34,788 bases of DNA from the NCBI GenBank assembly GCA_021157585.1, contig JAGGWH010000133.1:1-34788 (forward strand). Direction: 5' to 3'. The notes under the pieces were generated by a model. That model was not told where the DNA came from. It did not search any database and worked only from the letters and a program-made list of their open reading frames with translations. A program made the translations under genes and the position numbers. Positions 8,381 to 15,655 of the stretch are shown here, piece after piece. Source of the DNA: Bacteroidales bacterium. GTDB lineage: Bacteria > Bacteroidota > Bacteroidia > Bacteroidales > UBA12170. Numbering within the stretch: the stretch's first letter is position 1; each line of letters begins with the position of its first letter.

Positions 8381-9142
8381 TTAGGCAATAAATGTGCTGA
8401 TGGCTTCCCAGCTTAACTTAACAGCAATCGCTATCAGAACGATGGCGTAAATTTTCTTGACCATTTTAGGTTTAGCTTTATTGCTCATAAAACGAGCACC
8501 AAATTGAGAACCAATAATTACAGCTCCAACTAAAATCAGCGTTAAGGGCCAATTCATTTCGCCTTGTGTCATATGACCCAAATAGCCAGAAAACGATGAG
8601 AAAGTTACCACGAAAGCTGTTGTTGCTGCGGCTTCTTTTGTTTTATAACCTAAGGCCATTAAAACGGGAGCAAAAATAAATCCACCTCCTATTCCCAACA
8701 TTCCACCAATAAACCCAACAGATAATCCAACTAAAATACCGATAATAATACGCTTTTTAAGCGATGATTTTTCCTCGGGCTCTTTTTTGTTCACCTGTAA
8801 AAGCATACGAATAGCAGCAAATAAAACCAAAATGGCAAAAGCCATTTTTAGATTTGACACTTCTACATATTGCGATGAATAAGCGCCAAATGGTGAAGCA
8901 ATTAAAGCCGAAACGGCCATAAAGATTCCTCCTTTCCAGTCAACCAGCTTCTTCATTCCAAATTGGATAAGCGCAAAAGAAGTGTTTAATCCATTCAATA
9001 AAAGTCCAAGGGGGAGAGCGACAGTAATAAAATCGAAACCCGCCCAGTTTAAGGCAGGAACATAAACCATACCACCTCCAAGACCTAGCATTGCAAATAA
9101 AAAGGAGGCAAATAAAATAATAATTCCAATAATAATATTCAT
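8381..9142 (-). CDS. TauE/SafE-family membrane permease
   Basis: A 253-residue integral membrane protein with about eight helices and the internal two-fold repeat of the family: MLGLGGGMVYVPAL (18-31) in the first half and MLGIGGGFIFAPVLMALGY in the second. The pairs LPLGLLLNGLNTSFALI and AAATTAFVVTFSSFSGYLGH complete the halves. TauE/SafE proteins export sulphite, sulphoacetate or other sulphur anions, or move small organic acids. It is the first gene of a four-gene operon. A dyad of the same type as in front of arsR2 lies 15-30 bases before its ATG, so expression is probably ArsR-controlled. A thio-oxyanion or arsenic-linked substrate is a guess. Confidence 0.9.
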   Translation of the reverse strand: MNIIIGIIILFASFLFAMLGLGGGMVYVPALNWAGFDFITVALPLGLLLNGLNTSFALIQFGMKKLVDWKGGIFMAVSALIASPFGAYSSQYVEVSNLKMAFAILVLFAAIRMLLQVNKKEPEEKSSLKKRIIIGILVGLSVGFIGGMLGIGGGFIFAPVLMALGYKTKEAAATTAFVVTFSSFSGYLGHMTQGEMNWPLTLILVGAVIIGSQFGARFMSNKAKPKMVKKIYAIVLIAIAVKLSWEAISTFIA

Positions 9143-9156
9143 ACGTTTAATTGTTT

Positions 9157-9172
9157 ATCGCAAATAGACGAT
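9157..9172 (-). promoter_or_regulatory. ArsR-type operator/promoter of the TauE operon
   Basis: The dyad ATCG-n8-CGAT has the spacer CAAATAGA. Flanks included, it matches the arsR2 dyad at all but two of some 20 positions. On the minus strand the spacer reads TCTATTTG, one mismatch from the -7 consensus, so a bound repressor would block the promoter. The ATG follows 15 bases later. Confidence 0.55.
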
Positions 9173-9192
9173 TTACATATGTAAAAAAATAG

Positions 9193-9498
9193 TTAACGAA
9201 ATAACTCATCAAATAATAATTGTGCTTTTTTCCAATTTTCCTGATTGATACAATACTTTATTTTGGGTGGGGTTAATTCGCCCTGAATTAATCCTGCACC
9301 TTTCAGTTCTTTTAAATGTTGCGAAATAGTGGATTGAGCTACAGGAAACAGCTCAACCAAATCGCCAGTAAAGCAGCATGCCTGATGTTCCAATAACTTT
9401 AAAATTGAAATACGCAGTGGATGGCCGAGCGCCTTTGCGAAGCGCGCCAATTCCTCCGTCGTTTCTTCGTAATTAATTTGTTCTGTGTTTCTATTCAT
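9193..9498 (-). CDS. ArsR/SmtB-family metalloregulator (second copy)
   Basis: A 101-residue winged-helix repressor. The helix-turn-helix is FPVAQSTISQHLKELKGAGL (51-70) with the following wing. Candidate thiolate ligands are Cys41-Cys42 (HQACCFTGDL, where ArsR proteins carry ELCVCDL) and Cys83 in the wing region (KIKYCIN), consistent with a three-cysteine arsenite site (inference). The ATG at 9498 is used; the in-frame TTG at 9510 lies inside the promoter dyad and is unlikely. It lies 63 bases downstream of ACR3 but has its own promoter/operator, and sits 50 bases before the TauE gene, whose promoter carries the same dyad. It probably represses itself and that operon. Confidence 0.92.
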   Translation of the reverse strand: MNRNTEQINYEETTEELARFAKALGHPLRISILKLLEHQACCFTGDLVELFPVAQSTISQHLKELKGAGLIQGELTPPKIKYCINQENWKKAQLLFDELFR

Positions 9499-9502
9499 TT
9501 CT

Positions 9503-9520
9503 AATCGCAAATATACGATT
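9503..9520 (-). promoter_or_regulatory. ArsR-type operator overlapping the arsR2 -7 box
   Basis: The arms AATCG and CGATT flank an 8-base spacer. On the minus strand the spacer reads TATATTTG (9508-9515), a perfect -7 element. This is four bases upstream of the ATG at 9498, implying a very short leader. Confidence 0.6.
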
Positions 9521-9561
9521 TATTTTTGACTTAGCACTTTTTAACCCCCTTTTTCTTATCT

Positions 9562-10593
9562 TTAATATTTCCATTTATTTGCCAAAGCAACAAGAGATAA
9601 CATTAGAGGAACCTCAACCAAAACGCCAACTACAGCGACAAGAGCTGCGGGTGATTGTAAACCAAATAAAGCGATAGCTACAGCCACGGAAAGTTCAAAA
9701 AAATTACTTGCCCCTATCATAGCTGCAGGAGAGTTAATGGCATGCGGAAGTTTCAATTTCCGACCTGTAAACCAGGTAAGAAAAAAGATGAAATACGTTT
9801 GAATAATTAAAGGAATAGCAATAAGCAAAATAATTAAGGGTTTATTGGTAATTGTATTTCCTTGAAAAGAGAAAAGCAAGATCAAAGTAAGGAGTAAGGA
9901 GAAAATAGATACCGGTTTAAATTTTGGTAAAAATTTATTTTCAAACCATTCTTTCCCTTTTTTGCTTACTAAACTTTTTGTTGTAATATAACCTGCAACT
10001 AGAGGAACAGCTACAAAAATTAAAACGCTAGCAACCAAGGTATCATAAGGAATTTGAACATCGGTAATCCCTAGTAAAAGACTAACAATTGGGATAAAAG
10101 CTACCAGAATAAATAAATCGTTAACCGATACTTGCACTAAAGTAAAATTAGGATCGCCATCGGTTAAATAACTCCACACAAAGACCATAGCCGTGCAGGG
10201 AGCCGCACCTAAAAGTATGGCGCCAGCAATATATTCTCCGGCCAATTCAGGACTAATGATAGCGGCGTATATTTTAGTGAAAAATAACCATGCAAAGAAA
10301 GCCATAGTAAAAGGTTTGATTAACCAATTGACAATTAAAGTCAGGAACAATCCTTTGGGTTTTTTACCAATATTTTTAAGACTTGAAAAATCAATCTGAA
10401 GCATCATTGGATAAATCATTAACCAAACCAAAATAGCCACCGGAATATTAACATTGAACACTTCAATATCACTAAGAATTTCTATACTTTGACCTGAAAA
10501 ATTCCCTATAAAAATACCTGTTGCTATACAAAGAGCAACCCAAAGGCTGAGGTATTTTTCAAAAAAACCAATTTGTTTCTTCTTTTCCATCAT
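9562..10593 (-). CDS. acr3: ACR3-type arsenite efflux permease
   Basis: A 343-residue membrane protein with about ten helices, belonging to the ACR3 (BASS-superfamily) arsenite exporters, not the larger E. coli ArsB type. Diagnostic blocks are VWLMIYPMMLQIDFSSL (56-72), GAAPCTAMVFVWSYLTDGDPNFTL with the essential Cys133, and the late NSPAAMIGASNFFELSVAVA segment with its conserved Glu. It pumps As(III) out using the proton motive force. It starts four bases after the arsC stop and is therefore the effector of arsR1-arsC-acr3. No ArsA ATPase, ArsD chaperone or ArsM methyltransferase is next to it. An adjacent second Met gives two possible starts one codon apart. Confidence 0.95.
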   Translation of the reverse strand: MMEKKKQIGFFEKYLSLWVALCIATGIFIGNFSGQSIEILSDIEVFNVNIPVAILVWLMIYPMMLQIDFSSLKNIGKKPKGLFLTLIVNWLIKPFTMAFFAWLFFTKIYAAIISPELAGEYIAGAILLGAAPCTAMVFVWSYLTDGDPNFTLVQVSVNDLFILVAFIPIVSLLLGITDVQIPYDTLVASVLIFVAVPLVAGYITTKSLVSKKGKEWFENKFLPKFKPVSIFSLLLTLILLFSFQGNTITNKPLIILLIAIPLIIQTYFIFFLTWFTGRKLKLPHAINSPAAMIGASNFFELSVAVAIALFGLQSPAALVAVVGVLVEVPLMLSLVALANKWKY

Positions 10594-10597
10594 ACAA

Positions 10598-11023
10598 TCA
10601 AATTTGAGGTTTAATTTCTTTTAGGTAGAACTTATAAAAATGCTCGTTTATTTCATTCCGAACACGTATGTATTCACTCCAAATAAATTCATCAGTCCCT
10701 ATTGCATCTGACGGATCGTCAAAACCAATATGTAATCGGTATTTTACTTTTCCGATAAAATTAGGGCAAACTTCGTTAGCACCCCCACAAACCGTAATTA
10801 CATAATCCCACTTATCGTTTAAATATTTTTCTACCGAATCAGAGGTGTGATGACTAATATCGATTCCTATTTCCTTCATTGCTTGTACCGCCTTAGGATT
10901 TAATTTGCCGGAAGCTTCTGTTCCGGCAGAATAAACCTTTAAGTTTTTGTTATAAGACACCAAAAACCCCTGTGCCATTTGACTTCTACAGCTATTGCCC
11001 GTACATAGGATTAAAATTTTCAT
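10598..11023 (-). CDS. arsC: Arsenate reductase, thioredoxin-coupled LMW-PTP type
   Basis: A 141-residue cytosolic enzyme with the low-molecular-weight phosphatase fold. The P-loop is CX5R (Cys7 to Arg13, CTGNSCRS), the redox pair is Cys79 and Cys86 (TVCGGANEVC), and the general-acid loop is FDDPS (101-105). This three-cysteine relay is the Staphylococcus pI258 ArsC class, which reduces As(V) to As(III) with thioredoxin, rather than the glutaredoxin class. It is separated from arsR1 by one base and from acr3 by four, so the three form one operon: sense, reduce, export. A plain tyrosine phosphatase is unlikely given the cysteine pair and the neighbours. Confidence 0.95.
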   Translation of the reverse strand: MKILILCTGNSCRSQMAQGFLVSYNKNLKVYSAGTEASGKLNPKAVQAMKEIGIDISHHTSDSVEKYLNDKWDYVITVCGGANEVCPNFIGKVKYRLHIGFDDPSDAIGTDEFIWSEYIRVRNEINEHFYKFYLKEIKPQI

Positions 11024-11024
11024 A

Positions 11025-11357
11025 TTATTTACATTTATAATCTTGAATACTCAAATTATCAAGAAACAGTTGAAGAATTAATTTTAACTCGGTAATATTT
11101 TCAGAGTTTAAACAATATTTGGTTTTTATCTCATTATTGTACCCTTGTATAAGACCGGCTTCTTTTAATTCTTTAATATGTTGATTAACAGTTGTTCTGC
11201 TTAATGGTAATTCGCTTGAAATATCAGCTGTAATACAGGAGTTGGATTCTGCTAAAAATTGTAATATTTGTAAACGTGCGGGATGAGCCAAAGCCTTAAA
11301 ATAATGTGCGCTTTTTACAAGCTCGATATTAAATAATTCTATTTTTGATTGTGCCAT
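11025..11357 (-). CDS. arsR: ArsR/SmtB-family repressor of the ars operon (first copy)
   Basis: A 110-residue winged-helix protein. The recognition region is LPLSRTTVNQHIKELKEAGL (50-69). Candidate metal ligands are Cys41 (SNSCITADI), Cys82 in the wing (KTKYCLN) and Cys109 near the C-terminus; the layout parallels the second ArsR in the window. The ATG at 11357 is chosen. An in-frame TTG at 11387 would place the start inside the perfect operator palindrome. It is first in the operon and one base from arsC. Divergent from it, 126 bases away, is the glutamine synthetase gene. Autorepression released by arsenite is expected for the family. Confidence 0.93.
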   Translation of the reverse strand: MAQSKIELFNIELVKSAHYFKALAHPARLQILQFLAESNSCITADISSELPLSRTTVNQHIKELKEAGLIQGYNNEIKTKYCLNSENITELKLILQLFLDNLSIQDYKCK

Positions 11358-11364
11358 TGTATTT

Positions 11365-11390
11365 TTTTTGACGTAAATATACGTCAAAAA
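11365..11390 (-). promoter_or_regulatory. Perfect palindromic operator of the ars operon
   Basis: The 11-base arms TTTTTGACGTA and TACGTCAAAAA are perfect complements with the spacer AATA. Their core has the CG-n8-CG layout of the dyads at 9503 and 9157. On the minus strand it contains TATATTTA, a near -7 box. It ends eight bases before the arsR1 ATG. Confidence 0.75.
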
Positions 11391-11483
11391 CTAATTGCTA
11401 TGAAAAAAAAGATTTTTCTATTTTAAATGAATAGATTTCACGACTTTTGTTTGAGTATTAATAATTGAAATTAATAGAATATT

Positions 11484-12986
11484 ATGGCTACTGACTTTTT
11501 ACTTAGTCCGGATCCTTTAGTTAGGTTCTTTAAAAAATCACGACAAGAGTTTACTCGTAAAGACATTATTGAATACATTAAAGATCAGCAAATAGAGATG
11601 CTGAATTTTAGATATGTTGGTGGCGATGGGAGATTAAAAACACTTAATTTTGTGGTTAGTGATTACGATCAATTAGTTGAAGTTCTTTCTTCCGGGGAGC
11701 GTGTTGATGGCAGTAGCTTATTTCCTTATATTGAAGCGGGGAATAGCGATTTGTATGTAATTCCTCGTTTTAGAACGGCTTTTTTAAATCCATTTACAGA
11801 TATACAAACGCTTGATATTCTTTGTTCTTTTTATAATAAAGAGGGTGAGCCTTTTGACGGATCTCCGGAATATATTTTACAAAAAGCACATCGTTCGCTT
11901 AAAGAAAAAACAGCTTTAGATTTTGAAGTCATGGGCGAATTGGAATATTATGTAATTAGTGAAAAGGAGCCTTATTTTGTAACCGATAATCAAAAAGGTT
12001 ATCACGAAAGCACTCCTTTTACCAAATGGGAACAATTGCGTCGTGAAGCTATGTTGGCAATATCTTCAATTGGAGGAAACATAAAATACGGTCATTCTGA
12101 AGTAGGAAATTTTACCGTTGGTAATTTAGAATACGAACAAAATGAAATAGAATTTAAACCATCTAAACTCGAAGATGCTGCCGATCAATTAATAATTGCA
12201 AAATGGGCATTACGTACTTTGGCTCATCGTTATGGAGTAACTGTAACTTTTGCTCCTAAAATTACCGTTGGTAAAGCCGGAAGCGGATTGCATATTCATA
12301 CTCGCCTGATGAAAAACGGTGTAAATCAAATGATAGAAAACGGAAAAATTAGTGCTACAGCAAAAAAAGCTATTGCCGGATATTTGTCCTTAGCAAAATC
12401 TTTAACTGCTTTTGGAAATACTAATCCAACATCATATTTTAGGTTAGTACCTCATCAGGAAGCTCCTACAAATATTTGTTGGGGCGATCGTAATCGTTCT
12501 GTTTTAGTTCGTGTTCCTCTTGGGTGGAGCGGACAAAAAGATATGCTGAAAAATGCTAATCCGTTAGAAGAAACAAATACAACCGACTTTAGCAGTAAGC
12601 AAACGGTAGAGTTTCGTTGTCCTGATGGTTCGGCAGATATATATCTTTTAATAGCAGGATTAACGGTTGCTGCTCGTCACGGATTAGAAATGGAAAATGC
12701 TTTGGAGTATGCCGATAAAACTTATGTCGATGTAAATATTTTTGAAGCAAAGTATAAAGAAAAAGCAGATAGTTTAGACAACTTACCTGTTTCTTGTTGG
12801 GACTCAGCAAAAGCACTCGAATCTCAAAAAGACATTTTTATGAAATATAATGTTTTTGATAAGCGAACAGTTGATGGTATTATTGCTAATCTAAGAGCAT
12901 TTAAAGATGAAAATTTACGTGTGGAAATAGATAATGATGAAGAGAAAATCTTAGAATTAGTCGATCGCTTTTTCCATTGCGGCTAA
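11484..12986 (+). CDS. Glutamine synthetase family enzyme
   Basis: A 500-residue protein with the N-terminal beta-grasp domain (about 25-110, with VDGSSL carrying the active-site Asp) and the C-terminal catalytic domain. Visible catalytic blocks are GELEYYVI, EYEQNEIEFKP (metal-binding Glu), GSGLHIHTRL (His equivalent to the ammonia/ATP site), TSYFRLVPHQEAP, RNRSVLVRVPLGW and VEFRCPDGSADIY. Length and layout fit GSI-type enzymes: ATP-dependent glutamate plus ammonia to glutamine. Several positions differ from classical GlnA, for example SDLYVIPR where SDMxLxPD is usual, and FRCPDGSADIY where FRxPDxxANPY is usual. No tyrosine adenylylation loop is evident. It is monocistronic and divergent from the ars operon. 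A related gamma-glutamyl ligase is possible. Confidence 0.85.
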   Translation: MATDFLLSPDPLVRFFKKSRQEFTRKDIIEYIKDQQIEMLNFRYVGGDGRLKTLNFVVSDYDQLVEVLSSGERVDGSSLFPYIEAGNSDLYVIPRFRTAFLNPFTDIQTLDILCSFYNKEGEPFDGSPEYILQKAHRSLKEKTALDFEVMGELEYYVISEKEPYFVTDNQKGYHESTPFTKWEQLRREAMLAISSIGGNIKYGHSEVGNFTVGNLEYEQNEIEFKPSKLEDAADQLIIAKWALRTLAHRYGVTVTFAPKITVGKAGSGLHIHTRLMKNGVNQMIENGKISATAKKAIAGYLSLAKSLTAFGNTNPTSYFRLVPHQEAPTNICWGDRNRSVLVRVPLGWSGQKDMLKNANPLEETNTTDFSSKQTVEFRCPDGSADIYLLIAGLTVAARHGLEMENALEYADKTYVDVNIFEAKYKEKADSLDNLPVSCWDSAKALESQKDIFMKYNVFDKRTVDGIIANLRAFKDENLRVEIDNDEEKILELVDRFFHCG

Positions 12987-13036
12987 ATCAGTGAGTCTTT
13001 AATTTTGTGAAGCAAAATTATATAGCCGAACTGATT
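12986..13036 (+). terminator. Nested hairpin after the glutamine synthetase gene
   Basis: Inner stem AATTTTG-TGAAG-CAAAATT (13001-13019) lies within outer arms AATCAGT (12986-12992) and ACTGATT (13030-13036). There is no U-run, so termination is uncertain. It may instead protect the mRNA 3' end. Confidence 0.35.
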
Positions 13037-13040
13037 CTGA

Positions 13041-13110
13041 GCGTTTACATTGAGCGCAGTCGAAATGTAGTCGAAGGATCACATGGAACGCCAAAGACGC
13101 TATACTATTA
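13041..13110. repeat. REP-like short repeat
   Basis: It contains TACATT-n12-AATGTA arms and the string GAGCGCAGTCGAA (13052-13064). The string recurs with one mismatch at 23082-23094 as GAGCTCAGTCGAA. The following GGAACGCCAAAGACGC resembles the decayed repeat at 4643-4731. Confidence 0.4.
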
Positions 13111-13128
13111 TAGTAACTGAAATTTAAT

Positions 13129-14088
13129 ATGAAACAAGAAGTTCATATCTATTTTGCTCCTTTTCAGAGCATTACTACTCCTACTTTTCGTAATATATAT
13201 TCACAATATTTCAAAGGAGTTGATAAAATGTTTACTCCTTTTTTTGCTAATATAAAAGCCGGTGAGAAATTAAGTTTAAAAGATATTAAAGCTCTAAAAA
13301 ATCAAAAAGAGAATAATATAGAAGTCGTTCCGCAAATTTTAAGTAAAGATGCTGATGAAATTATTTGGTTTGCGCAAAATTGCCAACAAATGGGATTTAA
13401 AGAGCTAAATTGGAATTTAGGATGTCCTTATCCACAAGTAGCCAATAAAAAATCAGGTTCCGGCTTATTACAATATCCTAATTTAGTAAATGATATTCTG
13501 CAAAAAGTAAGCGCAGAAATAAAAATCCCTTTTTCTATAAAATGCAGATTAGGTTATGAATCTAAAAATGAGTTTGACGAACTTATACCTATTTTTAATC
13601 ATTATCCTATTAAAGAAATTACTATTCACGCACGTACCGGAAAACAGATGTATGGCGGGGAAATAAATAGAGAATATTTTGCTGATATTGTTTCTCAAAT
13701 AAATTCTCCCGTAGCTTATAACGGTGATATTTTCAGCCTCGACGATTTTATAGAATTTAAAAATAATTTTCCTAGTGTAAATAGTATAATGTTAGGTAGA
13801 GGAATCCTCAAAAATCCTTTTCTCCCTGCCCAAATTAAAGGCTTGGATTTACCGGTTGATTTAAAATCCCATCTTAAGTTATTTGTCGATAATTTGTATT
13901 ACGCTTACAGAAAAGAAAAAAATAATCAACTTAGCTTATTAAGTGCGTTAAAAGAATATTGGACATATTTAGCCAATGCTTTTGATGAACCAAATAGAGT
14001 TTATCGGAAACTTAAAAAATGTAAATCTTTTGATGCTTATGAAGATGCCGTTAATGCTGTTTTTGAAGAATATAATTTAACTGTGTAA
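13129..14088 (+). CDS. tRNA-dihydrouridine synthase family protein
   Basis: A 319-residue TIM-barrel flavoprotein of the Dus family, which reduces uridine to dihydrouridine in tRNA D-loops using FMN and NAD(P)H. The opening IYFAPFQSITTPTFRNI is the FMN-binding strand (APMxGVTD in classical members). NWNLGCPYPQVANKKSGSGLL carries catalytic Cys99 and the flavin loop, FSIKCRLGY holds the conserved Lys/Arg site, ITIHART the phosphate His/Arg, and the AYNGDIF and MLGRGILKNP blocks close the barrel. The length is typical. The APFQSIT variant differs from DusA/B/C, so the exact tRNA position modified cannot be given. It starts 142 bases after glutamine synthetase, beyond the REP-like repeat, and lies 52 bases before the DUF2779 gene. 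Confidence 0.9.
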   Translation: MKQEVHIYFAPFQSITTPTFRNIYSQYFKGVDKMFTPFFANIKAGEKLSLKDIKALKNQKENNIEVVPQILSKDADEIIWFAQNCQQMGFKELNWNLGCPYPQVANKKSGSGLLQYPNLVNDILQKVSAEIKIPFSIKCRLGYESKNEFDELIPIFNHYPIKEITIHARTGKQMYGGEINREYFADIVSQINSPVAYNGDIFSLDDFIEFKNNFPSVNSIMLGRGILKNPFLPAQIKGLDLPVDLKSHLKLFVDNLYYAYRKEKNNQLSLLSALKEYWTYLANAFDEPNRVYRKLKKCKSFDAYEDAVNAVFEEYNLTV

Positions 14089-14140
14089 AATAATATTTTA
14101 AAATCATTTTTGTGCGATAAAGTAAAAACAGATAAGAATA

Positions 14141-15598
14141 ATGGAAAAACATATACTCTCAAAATCGACATTTATTAAAGGTCATCAATGTTTAAAAGCA
14201 CTTTATCTGCATAAAAAAAGACCTTTTTTGCGCGATAAATTGAGTGCTGAACAAAGAGCAAAATTTAAACGTGGTCATAAAGTAGGGGATATGGCTCAAC
14301 AGCTTTTTCCGGGAGGGATAGATGTTTCTCCAAAATCACCATCGCAATACCAAAAATCTGCTATCAGAACACAAGAACTAATTGCAGAAGGGCAAAGCAT
14401 TATTTACGAAGCTACATTTCAGTTTAATAAAGTGTTGGTAATGCTCGATATTTTAGTGAAAACCGAAAAAGGCTGGGAGGCTTATGAGGTGAAAAGTTCG
14501 CTTAGCCTTTCAGAAACCTATTTTACAGATGCCGCTTTGCAGTATTATGTAATTACAAATAGTGGATTGGATTTAGTTTCCTTTTCTTTAGTTTATGTTA
14601 ATGAGAATTACAGCTTAGGAGTGGAGAATGAAATAGATGTACAATCCTATTTTATCAAGCAAGATGTTAGTTCGGAGATAAAAGAAAAACAAGCTCAAAT
14701 TGCCGAAGAAATTGAAGCTGAATTGCAGATTTTAACAGAAGCTCATTCGCCAAAAGTTGAGGTTGGAGCTCATTGCTTTTTTCCATATAATTGCGATTTT
14801 TTAGGCTTTTGCTGGAAGAAAAAACCAACAGATATTTTTAAAATTCCCGCTTTGAGTGGAGATGAACGTAGGGAGCTGTTGAATCAGGGTATTTTCAGTC
14901 TCGAAAAGTTACAAGCTCAGGAATGGGAAAATCCTTTAGTAGAAAAGCAGCTTGAAAGTTTAGCAAAAAAACAAGCCTTTGTTACGGAAGATTTAAAGGC
15001 TCTTTTATCTGCTTTGCCGGAGCATACAGCCTATTTAGGTTTTGTTGCACGACAAGAAGCTATTCCGCAATGCATTGGCGATAAACCTTATCAAAATCAG
15101 CTTTTTGCTTATGCATTTTTGTTTGATAATAAAAAGGAAAATAGTTTATTTTCCGGTCGGTGTGAGGAATACCAACACTTTATTGAGCAGTTAATATTTA
15201 AATTAAATACAAGAACTAAAATTGTAGTTTTTGATAGAGAATATTTTGCGGCGGCTTTAGAACAAGTGGCAGAACAATTCCCAAATCTATTAAAAGAAGT
15301 CGAGCGAATTAACCAAAAAACTTTGGGCATTAAGCAATGGATTAAAGACGGTCTTTTCTATTTCCCGGGCTTTAAACACGATTTACTTTTTAAAGACATT
15401 ATCAGCAAAGTATTAAATGTGTTTCCTTTTTCAAAGCAGCCCATTTATGCCGATGTTTTAGCGGTAAATATGTTCAATCAAATACTGGAGAAATTAAGTC
15501 TTTTTGATGAAAGCAATGAAGATGCAAATGCAATTTTGACCTATGTTGAGAGTTTAGCAAATTATACTCGGCAAACAGCAGAAAAATTAAAGCAATAA
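14141..15598 (+). CDS. DUF2779-like protein: Fe-S RecB/Cas4-type nuclease domain plus degenerate exonuclease domain
   Basis: A 485-residue soluble protein. The N-terminal half (about 1-230) has a PD-(D/E)XK layout: Asp103, Glu116 and Lys118 (YEVKSS) and a Gln/Tyr pair at 134-135. Four cysteines fit a Cas4/AddB-like 4Fe-4S staple: Cys17 (KGHQCLKALYL) and Cys212, Cys218, Cys224 (CFFPYNCDFLGFC). The C-terminal half (about 295-480) matches the DUF2779 region in overall pattern (AIPxxxGxKPYQNQ, a KIVVFDREY strand) but carries LGFVA at 299-303 where the family has LDFET, so the DxE metal ligands of a DEDD-type exonuclease appear lost. DUF2779 proteins are usually lone nucleases of unknown pathway. 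No CRISPR or restriction genes are nearby. DNA repair or defence are both possible. Confidence 0.75.
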   Translation: MEKHILSKSTFIKGHQCLKALYLHKKRPFLRDKLSAEQRAKFKRGHKVGDMAQQLFPGGIDVSPKSPSQYQKSAIRTQELIAEGQSIIYEATFQFNKVLVMLDILVKTEKGWEAYEVKSSLSLSETYFTDAALQYYVITNSGLDLVSFSLVYVNENYSLGVENEIDVQSYFIKQDVSSEIKEKQAQIAEEIEAELQILTEAHSPKVEVGAHCFFPYNCDFLGFCWKKKPTDIFKIPALSGDERRELLNQGIFSLEKLQAQEWENPLVEKQLESLAKKQAFVTEDLKALLSALPEHTAYLGFVARQEAIPQCIGDKPYQNQLFAYAFLFDNKKENSLFSGRCEEYQHFIEQLIFKLNTRTKIVVFDREYFAAALEQVAEQFPNLLKEVERINQKTLGIKQWIKDGLFYFPGFKHDLLFKDIISKVLNVFPFSKQPIYADVLAVNMFNQILEKLSLFDESNEDANAILTYVESLANYTRQTAEKLKQ

Positions 15599-15603
15599 AA
15601 AAA

Positions 15604-15625
15604 GCCACAGCAAATAAGCTGTGGC
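15604..15625 (-). terminator. Terminator of the six-gene envelope operon
   Basis: The stem is GCCACAGC-AAATAA-GCTGTGGC. On the minus strand it is followed directly by seven T residues. It lies 30 bases after the DUF1302-like stop codon and six after the convergent DUF2779 stop. Confidence 0.85.
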
Positions 15626-15655
15626 CGGAACAGGTTTTGAACAAAGCTGAATCTG

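Noticed and set aside
9499-9510. TTG start at 9510 extending ArsR2 by four residues
   Set aside because: It falls within the dyad and -7 box; the ATG at 9498 is better.
11358-11387. TTG start at 11387 extending ArsR1 by ten residues
   Set aside because: The added codons lie wholly inside the perfect operator palindrome and encode no family sequence; the ATG at 11357 fits ArsR length.
14141-15598. Cas4 of a CRISPR-Cas system
   Set aside because: The Fe-S nuclease layout is similar, but there are no cas genes or direct-repeat arrays anywhere in the window and the C-terminal half is of DUF2779 type.
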